This document shows positions 24,169 through 31,562 of a stretch of 32,285 nucleotides of DNA, piece by piece. A program made the position numbers and the translations under genes. The notes below the pieces were generated by a model that was not told the origin of the DNA, ran no database searches, and saw only the letters and a list, made by a program, of their open reading frames with translations. The DNA is from Pseudonocardiales bacterium (GTDB lineage: Bacteria; Actinomycetota; Actinomycetes; Mycobacteriales; Jatrophihabitantaceae). Every line of letters begins with the position of its first letter. Position 1 is the stretch's first letter. The stretch lies in NCBI GenBank assembly GCA_025965875.1, contig JAOPWD010000013.1:1-32285 (forward strand), written 5' to 3'.

Positions 24169-25239
24169 GTGCCAGCAACCCAAGCCGCCGACGGCCCAGC
24201 TGTCGACGCCGCCGGGGTGACGTTCTCGCTGCGCGACCCGACCGGCCGGTTCGGTGGCGTGCGGCTCGAGCAGGAGCTGGGGCTGCGCACCGGCCTGGAC
24301 TTCACCCGCCGGGCCGGCGTCTGGACGCTGCGGCTGCCGCGACCGGCCGTCGACCGGATGGAGTACCTGTTCGAGATCGCCGACCACAGAGGCAAGCGCG
24401 CGACGATCACCGATCCCGGCAATCCGCTCTGGGCCGGCGGCGCGTTCGGTGACAAGTCGGTGGTGCAGTTCCCGGGCTACCTCGAGCCCGACTGGCTGAC
24501 GATGCCGGGTGTGCCCGACACCACCCAGCCGCTGAATATCAGGACCCGGGCCCGCCGTACCACCATGACCGGCATCCTGTGGTCGCCCGAGGACCTCGCC
24601 GCGGACGAGCCGGCTCCGATGCTCGTCGTGCACGACGGACCCGAGTACGCGACCCTCGCGGGGTTGACGCACTACCTCGGCGCGCTGATCGCCGCGGGCA
24701 CGCTGCCGGCCCTGCGCGCCGCACTGCTCGCGCCCGGCGACCGGAATTCCTTCTACTCCGCCAACCGCGGCTACGCGAAGGCCTTGTGCAAGGAGGTCGT
24801 CCCGGTGCTGGACGAGTTGGCTCCCACCACGCTGCGCATCGGTGTCGGAGCCAGCCTGGGCGCGTTGGCCATGCTGCACGCGCACCGCTCCTTCCCGGAA
24901 ACGTTCAGCGGGTTGCTGCTGCAGTCGGGCAGCTTCTTCACGCCGGAACTCGACCCACAGGAGAGCGGCTTCTCCGGCTTCACGCCGGTCACCAAGTTCG
25001 TGGCTGAGGTCGAGCAGGCCACCAGCGACAGCCACCCCGTGCCGACGGTGATCACCTGCGGCGTACTGGAGGAGAACCTCGCGAACAACAAGCAGATGGC
25101 CGCGGCCCTCACCCGGCTCGGCTATCCGGTCGACTTCCACCGGCTTCGCGACATGCACAACTACACGGCGTGGCGCGACGCCCTGCACCCGGCCGGCACC
25201 GACCTGTTCACCTCCGTGGTGGGTGCCCGTGCGGCGTGA
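24169..25239 (+). CDS. Enterochelin-esterase-like alpha/beta hydrolase
   Basis: A 356-residue cytoplasmic-looking esterase. Residues 1-100 form a beta-rich E-set-type domain (VTFSLRDPTGRFGGVRLEQE, then AGVWTLRLPRPAVDRMEYLF), as in Fes-like esterases. Residues 105-350 are the esterase-D-like catalytic domain: MLVVHDGPEYATL near 147-159, LLAPGDRNSFYS near 186-197, the nucleophile Ser229 in GASLGA, and His330 in RDMHNYTAWRDAL. Glu/Asp of the triad is probably in VITCGVLEENLANN near 296-309. Fes-type enzymes cleave siderophore or macrolactone esters; substrate here is unknown, and no siderophore genes are seen. GTG start. The next esterase gene begins 17 bases before this stop. Confidence 0.83.
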   Translation: MPATQAADGPAVDAAGVTFSLRDPTGRFGGVRLEQELGLRTGLDFTRRAGVWTLRLPRPAVDRMEYLFEIADHRGKRATITDPGNPLWAGGAFGDKSVVQFPGYLEPDWLTMPGVPDTTQPLNIRTRARRTTMTGILWSPEDLAADEPAPMLVVHDGPEYATLAGLTHYLGALIAAGTLPALRAALLAPGDRNSFYSANRGYAKALCKEVVPVLDELAPTTLRIGVGASLGALAMLHAHRSFPETFSGLLLQSGSFFTPELDPQESGFSGFTPVTKFVAEVEQATSDSHPVPTVITCGVLEENLANNKQMAAALTRLGYPVDFHRLRDMHNYTAWRDALHPAGTDLFTSVVGARAA

Positions 25240-25957
25240 ACAGGTCGAACTCGGATCGCTGACACTCATCGCCCACGGCCACTACGGCCGTCCGGTACTG
25301 GTGTTTCCGTCCGAGCAGGGCCGCGCCTGGGACTTCGAGAACAACGGCATGGTCGACGTCGTTGCGGACCTCGTCGACGCCGGGCGGGTCAAGTTGTACT
25401 GCGTCGACAGCGCCGACGCCTACACATGGTCGGACAACTCGGTGTCGATCGAGGAGCGTGCCCGCCGGCACACCGAGTACGAGGCGTGGATCGTCGACCA
25501 GGCCGTGCCTTGGATCGCCGCCGACTGCGGTGGCCCGACCGAGATCGTGACGCTCGGCTGCAGTCTCGGTGCCTTTCACGCGGCCAACTTCGCCCTCAAG
25601 CGCGCCGACCTTTTCCCGCTCGCGATGTGCTTCTCGGGCAACTACGACCCGAGCGCGTGGAACGCGTGGGGGGAGCGCGGTGAGGCAACCTACTTCAGCA
25701 ACCCGATGGACTACGTAGCCAACCTGGACGGGGACCACCTCGACTGGCTGCGAGGCCAGGTGAGCCTGCTGCTCGTCGTCGGCCAGGGCGAGTGGGAGGT
25801 ACACCCGACGAAGTCACTGCCCGGCACACTCGCGTTCGCACAACTGCTGTCCGACAAGGGCATCCGGAATGAACTCGACGTGTGGGGCTACGACATCCCG
25901 CACGACTGGTCGTCCTGGCGCTCCCAACTCGCCCACCACCTGCCGCGTTTCTGCTGA
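25223..25957 (+). CDS. Esterase-family protein (second esterase of the cassette)
   Basis: A 244-residue alpha/beta hydrolase of the putative esterase (esterase D/antigen-85-like) group. It lacks the E-set domain of its neighbour and starts directly with ELGSLTLIAHGHYGRPVLVF. Catalytic features: nucleophile Ser114 in LGCSLGAFHA, acid probably Asp/Glu in LLLVVGQGEWEV near 174-185, and His227 in YDIPHDWSSWRSQL. The motif FPSEQGRAWDFENNGMVD near 28-45 is characteristic of a subgroup that I associate with ATP-grasp neighbours. Starts at GTG 25223 or 25229, overlapping the upstream gene, so translation is coupled. It ends nine bases before the ATP-grasp gene. Substrate unknown. Confidence 0.82.
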   Translation: MPVRREQVELGSLTLIAHGHYGRPVLVFPSEQGRAWDFENNGMVDVVADLVDAGRVKLYCVDSADAYTWSDNSVSIEERARRHTEYEAWIVDQAVPWIAADCGGPTEIVTLGCSLGAFHAANFALKRADLFPLAMCFSGNYDPSAWNAWGERGEATYFSNPMDYVANLDGDHLDWLRGQVSLLLVVGQGEWEVHPTKSLPGTLAFAQLLSDKGIRNELDVWGYDIPHDWSSWRSQLAHHLPRFC

Positions 25958-25966
25958 AGGGTCACC

Positions 25967-27235
25967 ATGACTGAGACCAACCACCTGCTCGGCTTGCTGC
26001 TCGGTACCGAGCAGGATTGGCCGAGCGCCTTCGAGTCGATCGTGCGGCGGGTCGGGCCGGTGACGGACGCAGCTGGCACCGAGCATCGCTATGACGTCGA
26101 GCGGATCGAGATCGAACCCTTCGACCTGCGCGCCAAGCCGCGCTACGACCTCGTCATCGACCGCCTGGCGTACTGGTACTACCACCCGCGGGAATGGCTG
26201 AAGAAGGTCGCCCTGATGGACGACGTCTACCTGCTCAACAGCCCGTTCACCTTTCAGAGTATGGAGAAACACGCCGCCTACTGCGCGATGATGCGGCTCG
26301 GCCTGAAGGTCCCGCAGACCGTCCTGGTGCCGTACAAGAACCCGCCCGAGCATCCGAAGTACGCGCCCACGGCGGCCCGCTACAACCGGTCCTTCGACCT
26401 CGACGAGATCGCCGAACAGATCGGCTATCCGATCTTCATGAAGCCCTACGATGGCGGCGCCTGGGTAGGCGTGAGCCACATCCGCAACCGAGACGAACTG
26501 CACCGGGCCTACGACGAATCCGGCCAGCGGCTCATGCACCTGCAGAAGGCGGTCGCGGGCTACGACGTCTTCGCCCGCAGCCTGTCCATCGGGGCCGAGA
26601 CGATGGTGATGAAGTTCGACGCCGACCAGCCGATGCACGGCCGGTACTCGGTGACGCACGACTTCCTGGAGCCGGCGATCGGCGAGGAGACCGTCACGAT
26701 CGGCCGGCTGGTCAATGCGTTCTTCCGCTGGGAGTTCAACTCCTGCGAGACGTTGATCAAGGACGGCGAGGTGTACCCGATCGACTACGCCAACGCGTGC
26801 CCCGATGTCGCGATCACCAGCCTGCACTACTACTTCCCGTGGGCCATGAAGGCGTTGGTGAAGTGGTCGATCTTCTGCACGGCCACCGGGCGCCGGGCCC
26901 GCCTCGACCTCGACACGCGTCGCTACTTCGACATAGCCGACCGCACCGATCTGACCTACGCCGAGAAGTTGGACGCCTATCGCGGCCTGGCCGACGACTA
27001 CTTCGAGGTCGAGCGCTACGCCGACTTCTGCGCCAGCAGGCTGTCGCATCTCGACGAGATCGTGCTCGAGTGGGTGGCCGGTCCGGACTTCGACCGGCTG
27101 CTCGTACACACGGTGCAGGCCACCTTCCCGGCCCACGAGCACGACCAGTTCGTGGCGCACTACCGCGGGCTGCTGGGTGCGTGGGCGAGCGACGAGCGCG
27201 CCCGGCTGGATGGTGCGACCCGGGCTCAGGCCTAG
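25967..27235 (+). CDS. ATP-grasp ligase, unknown substrate
   Basis: A 422-residue protein with the ATP-grasp ligase signature. The N-terminal domain contains YDLVIDRLAYWYYHPREW near 65-82 and YLLNSPFTFQSMEKHAAY near 90-107. Lys159 in YPIFMKPYDGGAWVGVSHI (154-172) is the ATP-binding Lys with its glycine loop. AGYDVFARSLSIGAETMVMK near 198-217 follows, and YPIDYANACPDVAIT (270-284) supplies the metal-binding Asp/Asn. Such enzymes activate a carboxylate as acyl phosphate and couple it to an amine or thiol. Neither substrate is known. A GAAGGG site precedes the ATG. It is third in the esterase-esterase-ligase operon, and its stop overlaps the convergent GCS2 gene stop by three bases. Confidence 0.85.
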   Translation: MTETNHLLGLLLGTEQDWPSAFESIVRRVGPVTDAAGTEHRYDVERIEIEPFDLRAKPRYDLVIDRLAYWYYHPREWLKKVALMDDVYLLNSPFTFQSMEKHAAYCAMMRLGLKVPQTVLVPYKNPPEHPKYAPTAARYNRSFDLDEIAEQIGYPIFMKPYDGGAWVGVSHIRNRDELHRAYDESGQRLMHLQKAVAGYDVFARSLSIGAETMVMKFDADQPMHGRYSVTHDFLEPAIGEETVTIGRLVNAFFRWEFNSCETLIKDGEVYPIDYANACPDVAITSLHYYFPWAMKALVKWSIFCTATGRRARLDLDTRRYFDIADRTDLTYAEKLDAYRGLADDYFEVERYADFCASRLSHLDEIVLEWVAGPDFDRLLVHTVQATFPAHEHDQFVAHYRGLLGAWASDERARLDGATRAQA

Positions 27236-28710
27236 ATCTCCCAGGTGTGCACCGGCTCGTTGCTGTGCATGAGCTCTACGTAGCGGCGCAGCATCTCGCG
27301 CAGTGAGTCGCGGCGCCGCAGTGGCTGCTTCTCGTCGTCGATGCGGTGGAACGTCCGTGCCTGCCACTCGGCGCCGTTGATCTGCGTGATGCAGCGCTGC
27401 TCGATGATGCCCAGCAACCGGTCGGCGACGGACGAGTCGACGCCCCATGCGGCCAGCCCCTCGTGCGCCATGGGCAGCAGCCGGCGCAGGACCAGCTCGG
27501 TGGCCGGCACCTCGCCCAACCCCGGCCAGAAGATCTTCGCGTTGATCCCGTACCGCGCGCCGGCGTAGAAGTTGTCTTCGGCCGCGGCGAAGGACATCTG
27601 GGACCACACCGGCCGATCCTGTTCGGAGAGCACCCGCAGCAGCCCGTAGTAGAAGGCGCCGTTGGCCAGGATGTCCACGACCGTCGGACCCGCAGGCAGC
27701 ACCCGGTTCTCGACGCGCAGATGCGGCTTGCCGCGGTAGACGTCATAGATCGGCCGGTTCCATCGATAGATCGTGCCGTTGTGCATGCGCAGCTCGCCGA
27801 GCCGGGGGGTGTCGCCGCGGTCCAATACCTCGGCCGGATCCTCGTCCTCGCAGATCGGCAGCAGCGCCGGGAAGTAGGTGACATTCTCCTCGAACTGATC
27901 GAAGATCGACGTGATCCAGCGCTCCCCGAACCAGACCCGCGGCCGGACACCTTGCGCCTTGAGCTCGTCCGGGCGGGTGTCGGTGGCCTGCTCGAACAGC
28001 GCCACGCGCGTCTCGCGCCACAGCTCCTTGCCGAACAAGAACGGTGAGTTGGCGCCGAGGGCCAGCTGCAAGCCGGCCATGCACTGCGCCGCGTTCCACG
28101 TATCGGCATAGGTCTGCGGGCTCACCTGCAGATGGAACTGGACGCTGGTGCACGCGGCTTCGGGGGCGATCGTGTCGGCATAGGTGGAGAGCCGCTCCGG
28201 CCCGTCGATCGAGATGTGCAGGTCCTCTCCGCGGGCGGCGAAGATCTGCTCGTTGAGCAGCGCGTAGCGCGGGTTGGCGCTGATCGACTCGCCGGTGAGG
28301 TGTTCCTGATCGATCGTCGGCAGTACGCCGACCATGACGATGTGCGCGCCCAATGCACGCGAGCGCTCGTCGGCGTCGTTCAGGCTGGCTCGCAATTCTT
28401 GTTCGAGTTCGATGATGGAACTGCCGCCGAGGCCCCGGGGTTTGACGTTGATCTCGATGTTGAACTGGCCGAGTTCGGTCTGGAAGTCGTCGTTGGCGAT
28501 GGCGGTGAGCACGTCCGCGTTGAGCATCGCTGGGTTCTGGTCCTCGTCGACAAGATTGAACTCGATCTCCAGGCCGGTCTGCGGTCGTTCGAAGTCGAAC
28601 TTGGACTCCGCGAGCATGCGCGCGAACACATCCAGGCAGCGGCGGACCTTCTCGCGATACCGCTGGCGGTCCTGGCGGCTGAACTCGGTTCTGTCAACGT
28701 CCTCGCCCAT
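27232..28710 (-). CDS. Carboxylate-amine ligase of the GCS2 (glutamate-cysteine ligase-like) family
   Basis: A 492-residue glutamate-cysteine-ligase-like enzyme. GLEIEFNLVDEDQNPAM near 47-63 carries the metal-binding Glu pair, and FNIEINVKPRGL near 84-95 carries further acidic ligands. TSVQFHLQVSPQTYADTWNA near 187-206, RVWFGERWI near 254-262 and HLRVENRVLPAGPTVVD near 329-345 are typical family positions. GCS2 enzymes link the gamma-carboxyl of glutamate or a similar acid to an amine with ATP. This member is longer than YbdK-type proteins (about 370) and is not the mycothiol cysteine ligase. A strong GGAGGAG site precedes ATG 28710, and TACGTT at 28735-28740 is a possible -10. It faces the ATP-grasp gene. 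Confidence 0.85.
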   Translation of the reverse strand: MGEDVDRTEFSRQDRQRYREKVRRCLDVFARMLAESKFDFERPQTGLEIEFNLVDEDQNPAMLNADVLTAIANDDFQTELGQFNIEINVKPRGLGGSSIIELEQELRASLNDADERSRALGAHIVMVGVLPTIDQEHLTGESISANPRYALLNEQIFAARGEDLHISIDGPERLSTYADTIAPEAACTSVQFHLQVSPQTYADTWNAAQCMAGLQLALGANSPFLFGKELWRETRVALFEQATDTRPDELKAQGVRPRVWFGERWITSIFDQFEENVTYFPALLPICEDEDPAEVLDRGDTPRLGELRMHNGTIYRWNRPIYDVYRGKPHLRVENRVLPAGPTVVDILANGAFYYGLLRVLSEQDRPVWSQMSFAAAEDNFYAGARYGINAKIFWPGLGEVPATELVLRRLLPMAHEGLAAWGVDSSVADRLLGIIEQRCITQINGAEWQARTFHRIDDEKQPLRRRDSLREMLRRYVELMHSNEPVHTWEI

Positions 28711-28754
28711 GCCGACTCCTCCAGTGATCGACCTAACGTAGAGGGTGGCAGAAC

Positions 28755-29000
28755 TCAGCCCGTTCCGTCGCCCCGCGTCATGGCGTAACCGTCGTCGTAG
28801 GCGGGGTCCCCGCTTTCGTCCCAGCGCGGCAGACTCCGCTCGTCGCCGTCGTCGGTATTGCCTGCCCGCGGATCGACGACGAGGCGCACGAACGTCCAGA
28901 GGACTGCGGCGGCCGCACCGACTGCGACCAAGAAGATGGCGGCCACGATGCCGGGGCTCGGCCCGGCGAACAGCACGTCCAGCGACGACGCAGACGTCAT
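28755..29000 (-). CDS. Small single-pass membrane protein of unknown function
   Basis: An 81-residue protein with one clear transmembrane helix, PGIVAAIFLVAVGAAAAVLW (about 15-34), a basic RLVVDPRAG just after it, and an acidic tail (DDGDERSLPRWDESGDPAYD). A short N-terminus outside and the acidic tail inside is the likely topology. Start ATG 29000 chosen; GGTGAG lies seven bases upstream. An in-frame GTG at 29165 would add 55 residues, but that stretch has Cys/Ser-rich, low-GC3 codons and looks non-coding. A good promoter lies 165 bases upstream, so the gene probably has a long structured leader. Function unknown. It is 45 bp upstream of the GCS2 gene and on the same strand, so the two may be co-transcribed. 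Confidence 0.6.
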   Translation of the reverse strand: MTSASSLDVLFAGPSPGIVAAIFLVAVGAAAAVLWTFVRLVVDPRAGNTDDGDERSLPRWDESGDPAYDDGYAMTRGDGTG

Positions 29001-29109
29001 CGCAGGCTCACCGGGGTGGCCCGCGAACCCGCGGCGATCGGCGCAGCTGCGTGCATGTGTTTCCCCGAGAACGACACCCGAACATTGCGCAGATTCGAGC
29101 CGCTGCTCT

Positions 29110-29136
29110 CCAGACTCGCCACAGTGGGAGTTCTGG
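29110..29136 (-). other. Predicted hairpin in the leader of the small membrane protein gene
   Basis: CCAGA/TCTGG, CTC/GAG and CCA/TGG segments nest into an 11-bp stem with one bulged base per side and a three-base loop. It sits about 30-55 bases after the expected transcript start and 110 bases before the ATG. A regulatory role is inferred only. Confidence 0.3.
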
Positions 29137-29170
29137 CTCTGCACTCCGGCTGGACTCTCAACCACCCGCG

Positions 29171-29199
29171 AATCTACTGCCTTAGCGCCGATCTAACAA
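29171..29199 (-). promoter_or_regulatory. Promoter of the small membrane protein gene
   Basis: TTGTTA (-35, 29194-29199), a 17-base spacer and TAGATT (-10, 29171-29176) on the minus strand form one of the best consensus promoters in the window. Transcript start expected near 29164. The rest of the gene-free stretch 29001-29241 shows only this promoter, the leader hairpin, and a weak hairpin with TTTT just after the ring-opening hydrolase stop. Confidence 0.6.
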
Positions 29200-29241
29200 C
29201 GTAAAACGCCGGCTCGGGTCACGCTCTATCCAGCTGGCCGG

Positions 29242-30351
29242 TTAGTCTCCTAAGTCGACAATTGCCGCCACGGGGCCACCGCCATCGGGGCCCTGATGTG
29301 CTGCCGACACCGAGACGAAGACGGCGGGATCGCCCGTGACGGCCGCGGTGACGCCGCCGACTGCAGCCTTGATCTGGCGGTGCCAGTGCACGTCGGAGTC
29401 GTCGAGCATCGCGTTGCGGCGGCCGCGAACTTGGCCGTCCTGGCTGGTCTCGCACTTGAGGAACACGTTCACCAACCGGCCGTTCAGATCGGTGTGGTGG
29501 GGCCGCTCGGGCAGCTCGAGCCCGGCGTCGCGGATCGCGGCCCAGATGCCGTCCTGGTCCAGCGCGTCGGTCATGACGCTGTGTCCGACGCGGTACCGGC
29601 CGCCAACGCCGCGTGCATTGCCCACCACGACCACCTGGGCCCGGTCGAGCTCCACGCCCGACGAGCACGACGCCACCGACGAGTACAGCGTGCGGTCGCG
29701 CAGCACGTCCTCGTCGCGCGGCATCTCGATCTCACCGAGGGCCACCGCGATACCCAGCGCGGTGCCGCCGTTGGACACGTCCATCGAGGTCAGCGTGTCC
29801 TCGGTGAAGACGTCGTGACCGCGGCTCTTCGCGTCGCGGATGGTGTCGATCGTCAGCAGTGGCGTCTTGGTCTGGACGTAATGCACGTCAGCGACGTCGG
29901 TGATACCCGCTTTCGCCATCGCCTCGGTGACCGCGGCCGCAACCTTGGTGATCATGGCGACGCGGCCGATGTCCTCGGGCAGCAGGATCTCGCTCATCGC
30001 GAAGCCGACGCTCAGCCGCGGCTCGTCGGTCTGCACGGCCTTCTCGCGCGGCAGCGTCGCGAAGATCGTCGCGTGCGGGCTGATCACTCCGTCGGTGCCG
30101 CCGGACCACACGATCGGGACCTGCTTCACCTCGTCCGGCGTACGGCTGCCCTTCGCTACGAGAACCTCGCGGAACGCGCGGTCGGCGAGGATGCGGGTGT
30201 AGTCGTTCACGCCGCCGTTGCCCTCGGTCTTGCCGACGACAGCGATCACCCGGTCCGCCTCGAGCACCCCGTCGTCGATGAGCTTCGCGAGCTCGCTCGC
30301 ATCGGTGACGTTGTGCAACGGGACCTTGCGGACCTCGATCGGTTCGGGCAC
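29242..30351 (-). CDS. Ring-opening amidohydrolase (cyanuric acid hydrolase / barbiturase family)
   Basis: A 369-residue protein with the rare threefold-repeat fold of AtzD/TrzD/barbiturase. Each repeat has its Lys-Ser dyad: Lys41 ([10 protein letters not shown]) with Ser83 ([12 protein letters not shown]); Lys162 (VQTKTPLLT) with Ser230 or 231 (ASCSSG); and Lys299 (FLKCET) with Ser347 or 349 (FVSVSA). The C-terminal [11 protein letters not shown] loop (352-362) is the family metal-site motif. These enzymes open cyanuric acid to carboxybiuret or barbiturate to ureidomalonate; which one applies cannot be read by eye. GTG start with GAGGAG seven bases upstream. It follows arcC by 24 bases, clearly one operon. 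Family members are sporadic, so horizontal gain is possible. Confidence 0.93.
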   Translation of the reverse strand: MPEPIEVRKVPLHNVTDASELAKLIDDGVLEADRVIAVVGKTEGNGGVNDYTRILADRAFREVLVAKGSRTPDEVKQVPIVWSGGTDGVISPHATIFATLPREKAVQTDEPRLSVGFAMSEILLPEDIGRVAMITKVAAAVTEAMAKAGITDVADVHYVQTKTPLLTIDTIRDAKSRGHDVFTEDTLTSMDVSNGGTALGIAVALGEIEMPRDEDVLRDRTLYSSVASCSSGVELDRAQVVVVGNARGVGGRYRVGHSVMTDALDQDGIWAAIRDAGLELPERPHHTDLNGRLVNVFLKCETSQDGQVRGRRNAMLDDSDVHWHRQIKAAVGGVTAAVTGDPAVFVSVSAAHQGPDGGGPVAAIVDLGD

Positions 30352-30375
30352 GGGGCGCTCCTCATAGGTTGTCGG

Positions 30376-31305
30376 TCAGGACGTGACGATGGTTCCGGCG
30401 GTTCCGGCGAGAGCCCCGGCGATGCGATTCAGCGAGGTGATGACGGCTCGGCCACCGGTCTCGGCGAAGCGACAAGCGGCATCGACCTTGGGCCCCATAC
30501 TCCCACCGGCGAAGTGACCCTCGGCCGCGAGGGCTCGCAGTTCGCGGGCGGACACAGCCCCGATCGCCTTCGCCTCGGGCGTGCCCCAGCCGACGACGGC
30601 CGCGTCGACATCGGTGGCGATGACGAGGACGTCGACGCCTAACTGGCCGGCCAAGACTGCAGCGGTGAGGTCCTTGTCGATGACCGCCTCGACGCTCTCG
30701 AGGTCGCCGGTGCTCGCGCGCACGACGGGCACCCCGCCGCCACCCGCGCAGACGACGACGTACCCGGCGCCGAGCAGCACCTGGGCCGCGTCGACCTCGA
30801 GGCACTCGATCGGTTCAGGCGAGGCGACCACGCGGCGCCAGCCCTGCTCGCCCCGGTCCTGCCAGGTCTGGCCGTGCTCGATCATCACGGCGGCCTCGTC
30901 AACGGGCAGGTAACGGCCGATGGGCTTGCTCGGCTCGGCGAAGTGCGGATCGTCGGCGGCGACGAGGGTGCGCGACACGAGGGCGGCGACGCGCGGCGTG
31001 TGCCCGCGCGCTGCTAGCGCCGCCTCGAGCGCGTCCAGGATGAGCAGGCCGAGCGTGCCCTGCGTCTGGGCACCGCACCAGTCGAGCGGTACCGGCGGCA
31101 CGACGGAGGCCGCGATCTCGTTCTTTACCAGCAGGTTGCCGACCTGCGGTCCGTTGCCATGGGTCAACACGACCTCGGCCCCGGACCCGACGATGTCGGC
31201 CACTGACTCCATGGCGGCGGTGATCGCGGCCCGTTGGTCCTGGGGCCGGGCACTGCCGTCGGGAGCGGTCATGGCATTGCCACCCAACGCGATCAGCACC
31301 CGCAC
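30376..31305 (-). CDS. arcC: Carbamate kinase
   Basis: A 309-residue enzyme that interconverts carbamoyl phosphate plus ADP with carbamate plus ATP. VRVLIALGGNAMTAPDG (1-17) holds the phosphate-binding GGNA. VVLTHGNGPQVGNLLVKNE near 47-65 is the substrate loop. VPLDWCGAQTQGTLGLL near 73-89, VCAGGGGVPVV near 185-195, DKDLTAAVLAGQLGVDVLVI near 209-228, and SMGPKVDAACRF near 270-281 complete the signature. GTG 31305 is chosen over the longer in-frame start at 31365 because TAGCGT (31318-31313) is a -10 seven bases upstream and the GGNA motif then sits at the usual position. No arginine deiminase genes are adjacent; the partner is a ring-opening amidohydrolase. Confidence 0.95.
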   Translation of the reverse strand: MRVLIALGGNAMTAPDGSARPQDQRAAITAAMESVADIVGSGAEVVLTHGNGPQVGNLLVKNEIAASVVPPVPLDWCGAQTQGTLGLLILDALEAALAARGHTPRVAALVSRTLVAADDPHFAEPSKPIGRYLPVDEAAVMIEHGQTWQDRGEQGWRRVVASPEPIECLEVDAAQVLLGAGYVVVCAGGGGVPVVRASTGDLESVEAVIDKDLTAAVLAGQLGVDVLVIATDVDAAVVGWGTPEAKAIGAVSARELRALAAEGHFAGGSMGPKVDAACRFAETGGRAVITSLNRIAGALAGTAGTIVTS

Positions 31306-31318
31306 CGGCCTGACGCTA
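31306..31318 (-). promoter_or_regulatory. Leaderless-type -10 element for the arcC operon
   Basis: On the minus strand TAGCGT (31318-31313) precedes the GTG at 31305 by seven bases. The remaining intergenic DNA (31319-31562) holds no gene I can support. Confidence 0.4.
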
Positions 31319-31562
31319 TTGACGACTCCAGGCACGGGCATCGGCAAAGTTCGCCCAAACGGCACGGCCGGGTGTTCACTTTCGCGTCGAGTGCCGTGGA
31401 CCGGAGGAAACTCCGAAACCGCCCTCGCCCCGGCCGTCTTGCCATCCGCGGCGAATGCCTGCCTTGCCGCGGCGCGCCTATCCGGCCCACCGGACTGGAC
31501 CTTGCTGGCGGACGCCTACGCCGACCTGGATCTGCACATGGCCGCCCCGGAGCGGGCCGACG

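Noticed and set aside
25814-27607. 597-residue minus-strand frame opposite the ATP-grasp gene
   Set aside because: Low-complexity Val/Gly/Arg-rich translation; the plus strand encodes a clear ATP-grasp protein.
29001-29165. 55-residue N-terminal extension of the small membrane protein from GTG 29165
   Set aside because: Codons have low GC third positions and the peptide is Cys/Ser/Gly-rich without pattern. The promoter spacing would allow it, so it is kept only as an alternative.
29296-30642. 448-residue plus-strand frame opposite the ring-opening hydrolase
   Set aside because: Shadow frame without recognisable features; the minus-strand gene has full catalytic dyads.
31319-31562. Open plus-strand frame with PDWTLLADAYADLDLHM in the intergenic stretch
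   Set aside because: Part of an antisense frame of arcC extending past it; no start, ribosome site or family resemblance. Composition alone is not enough.
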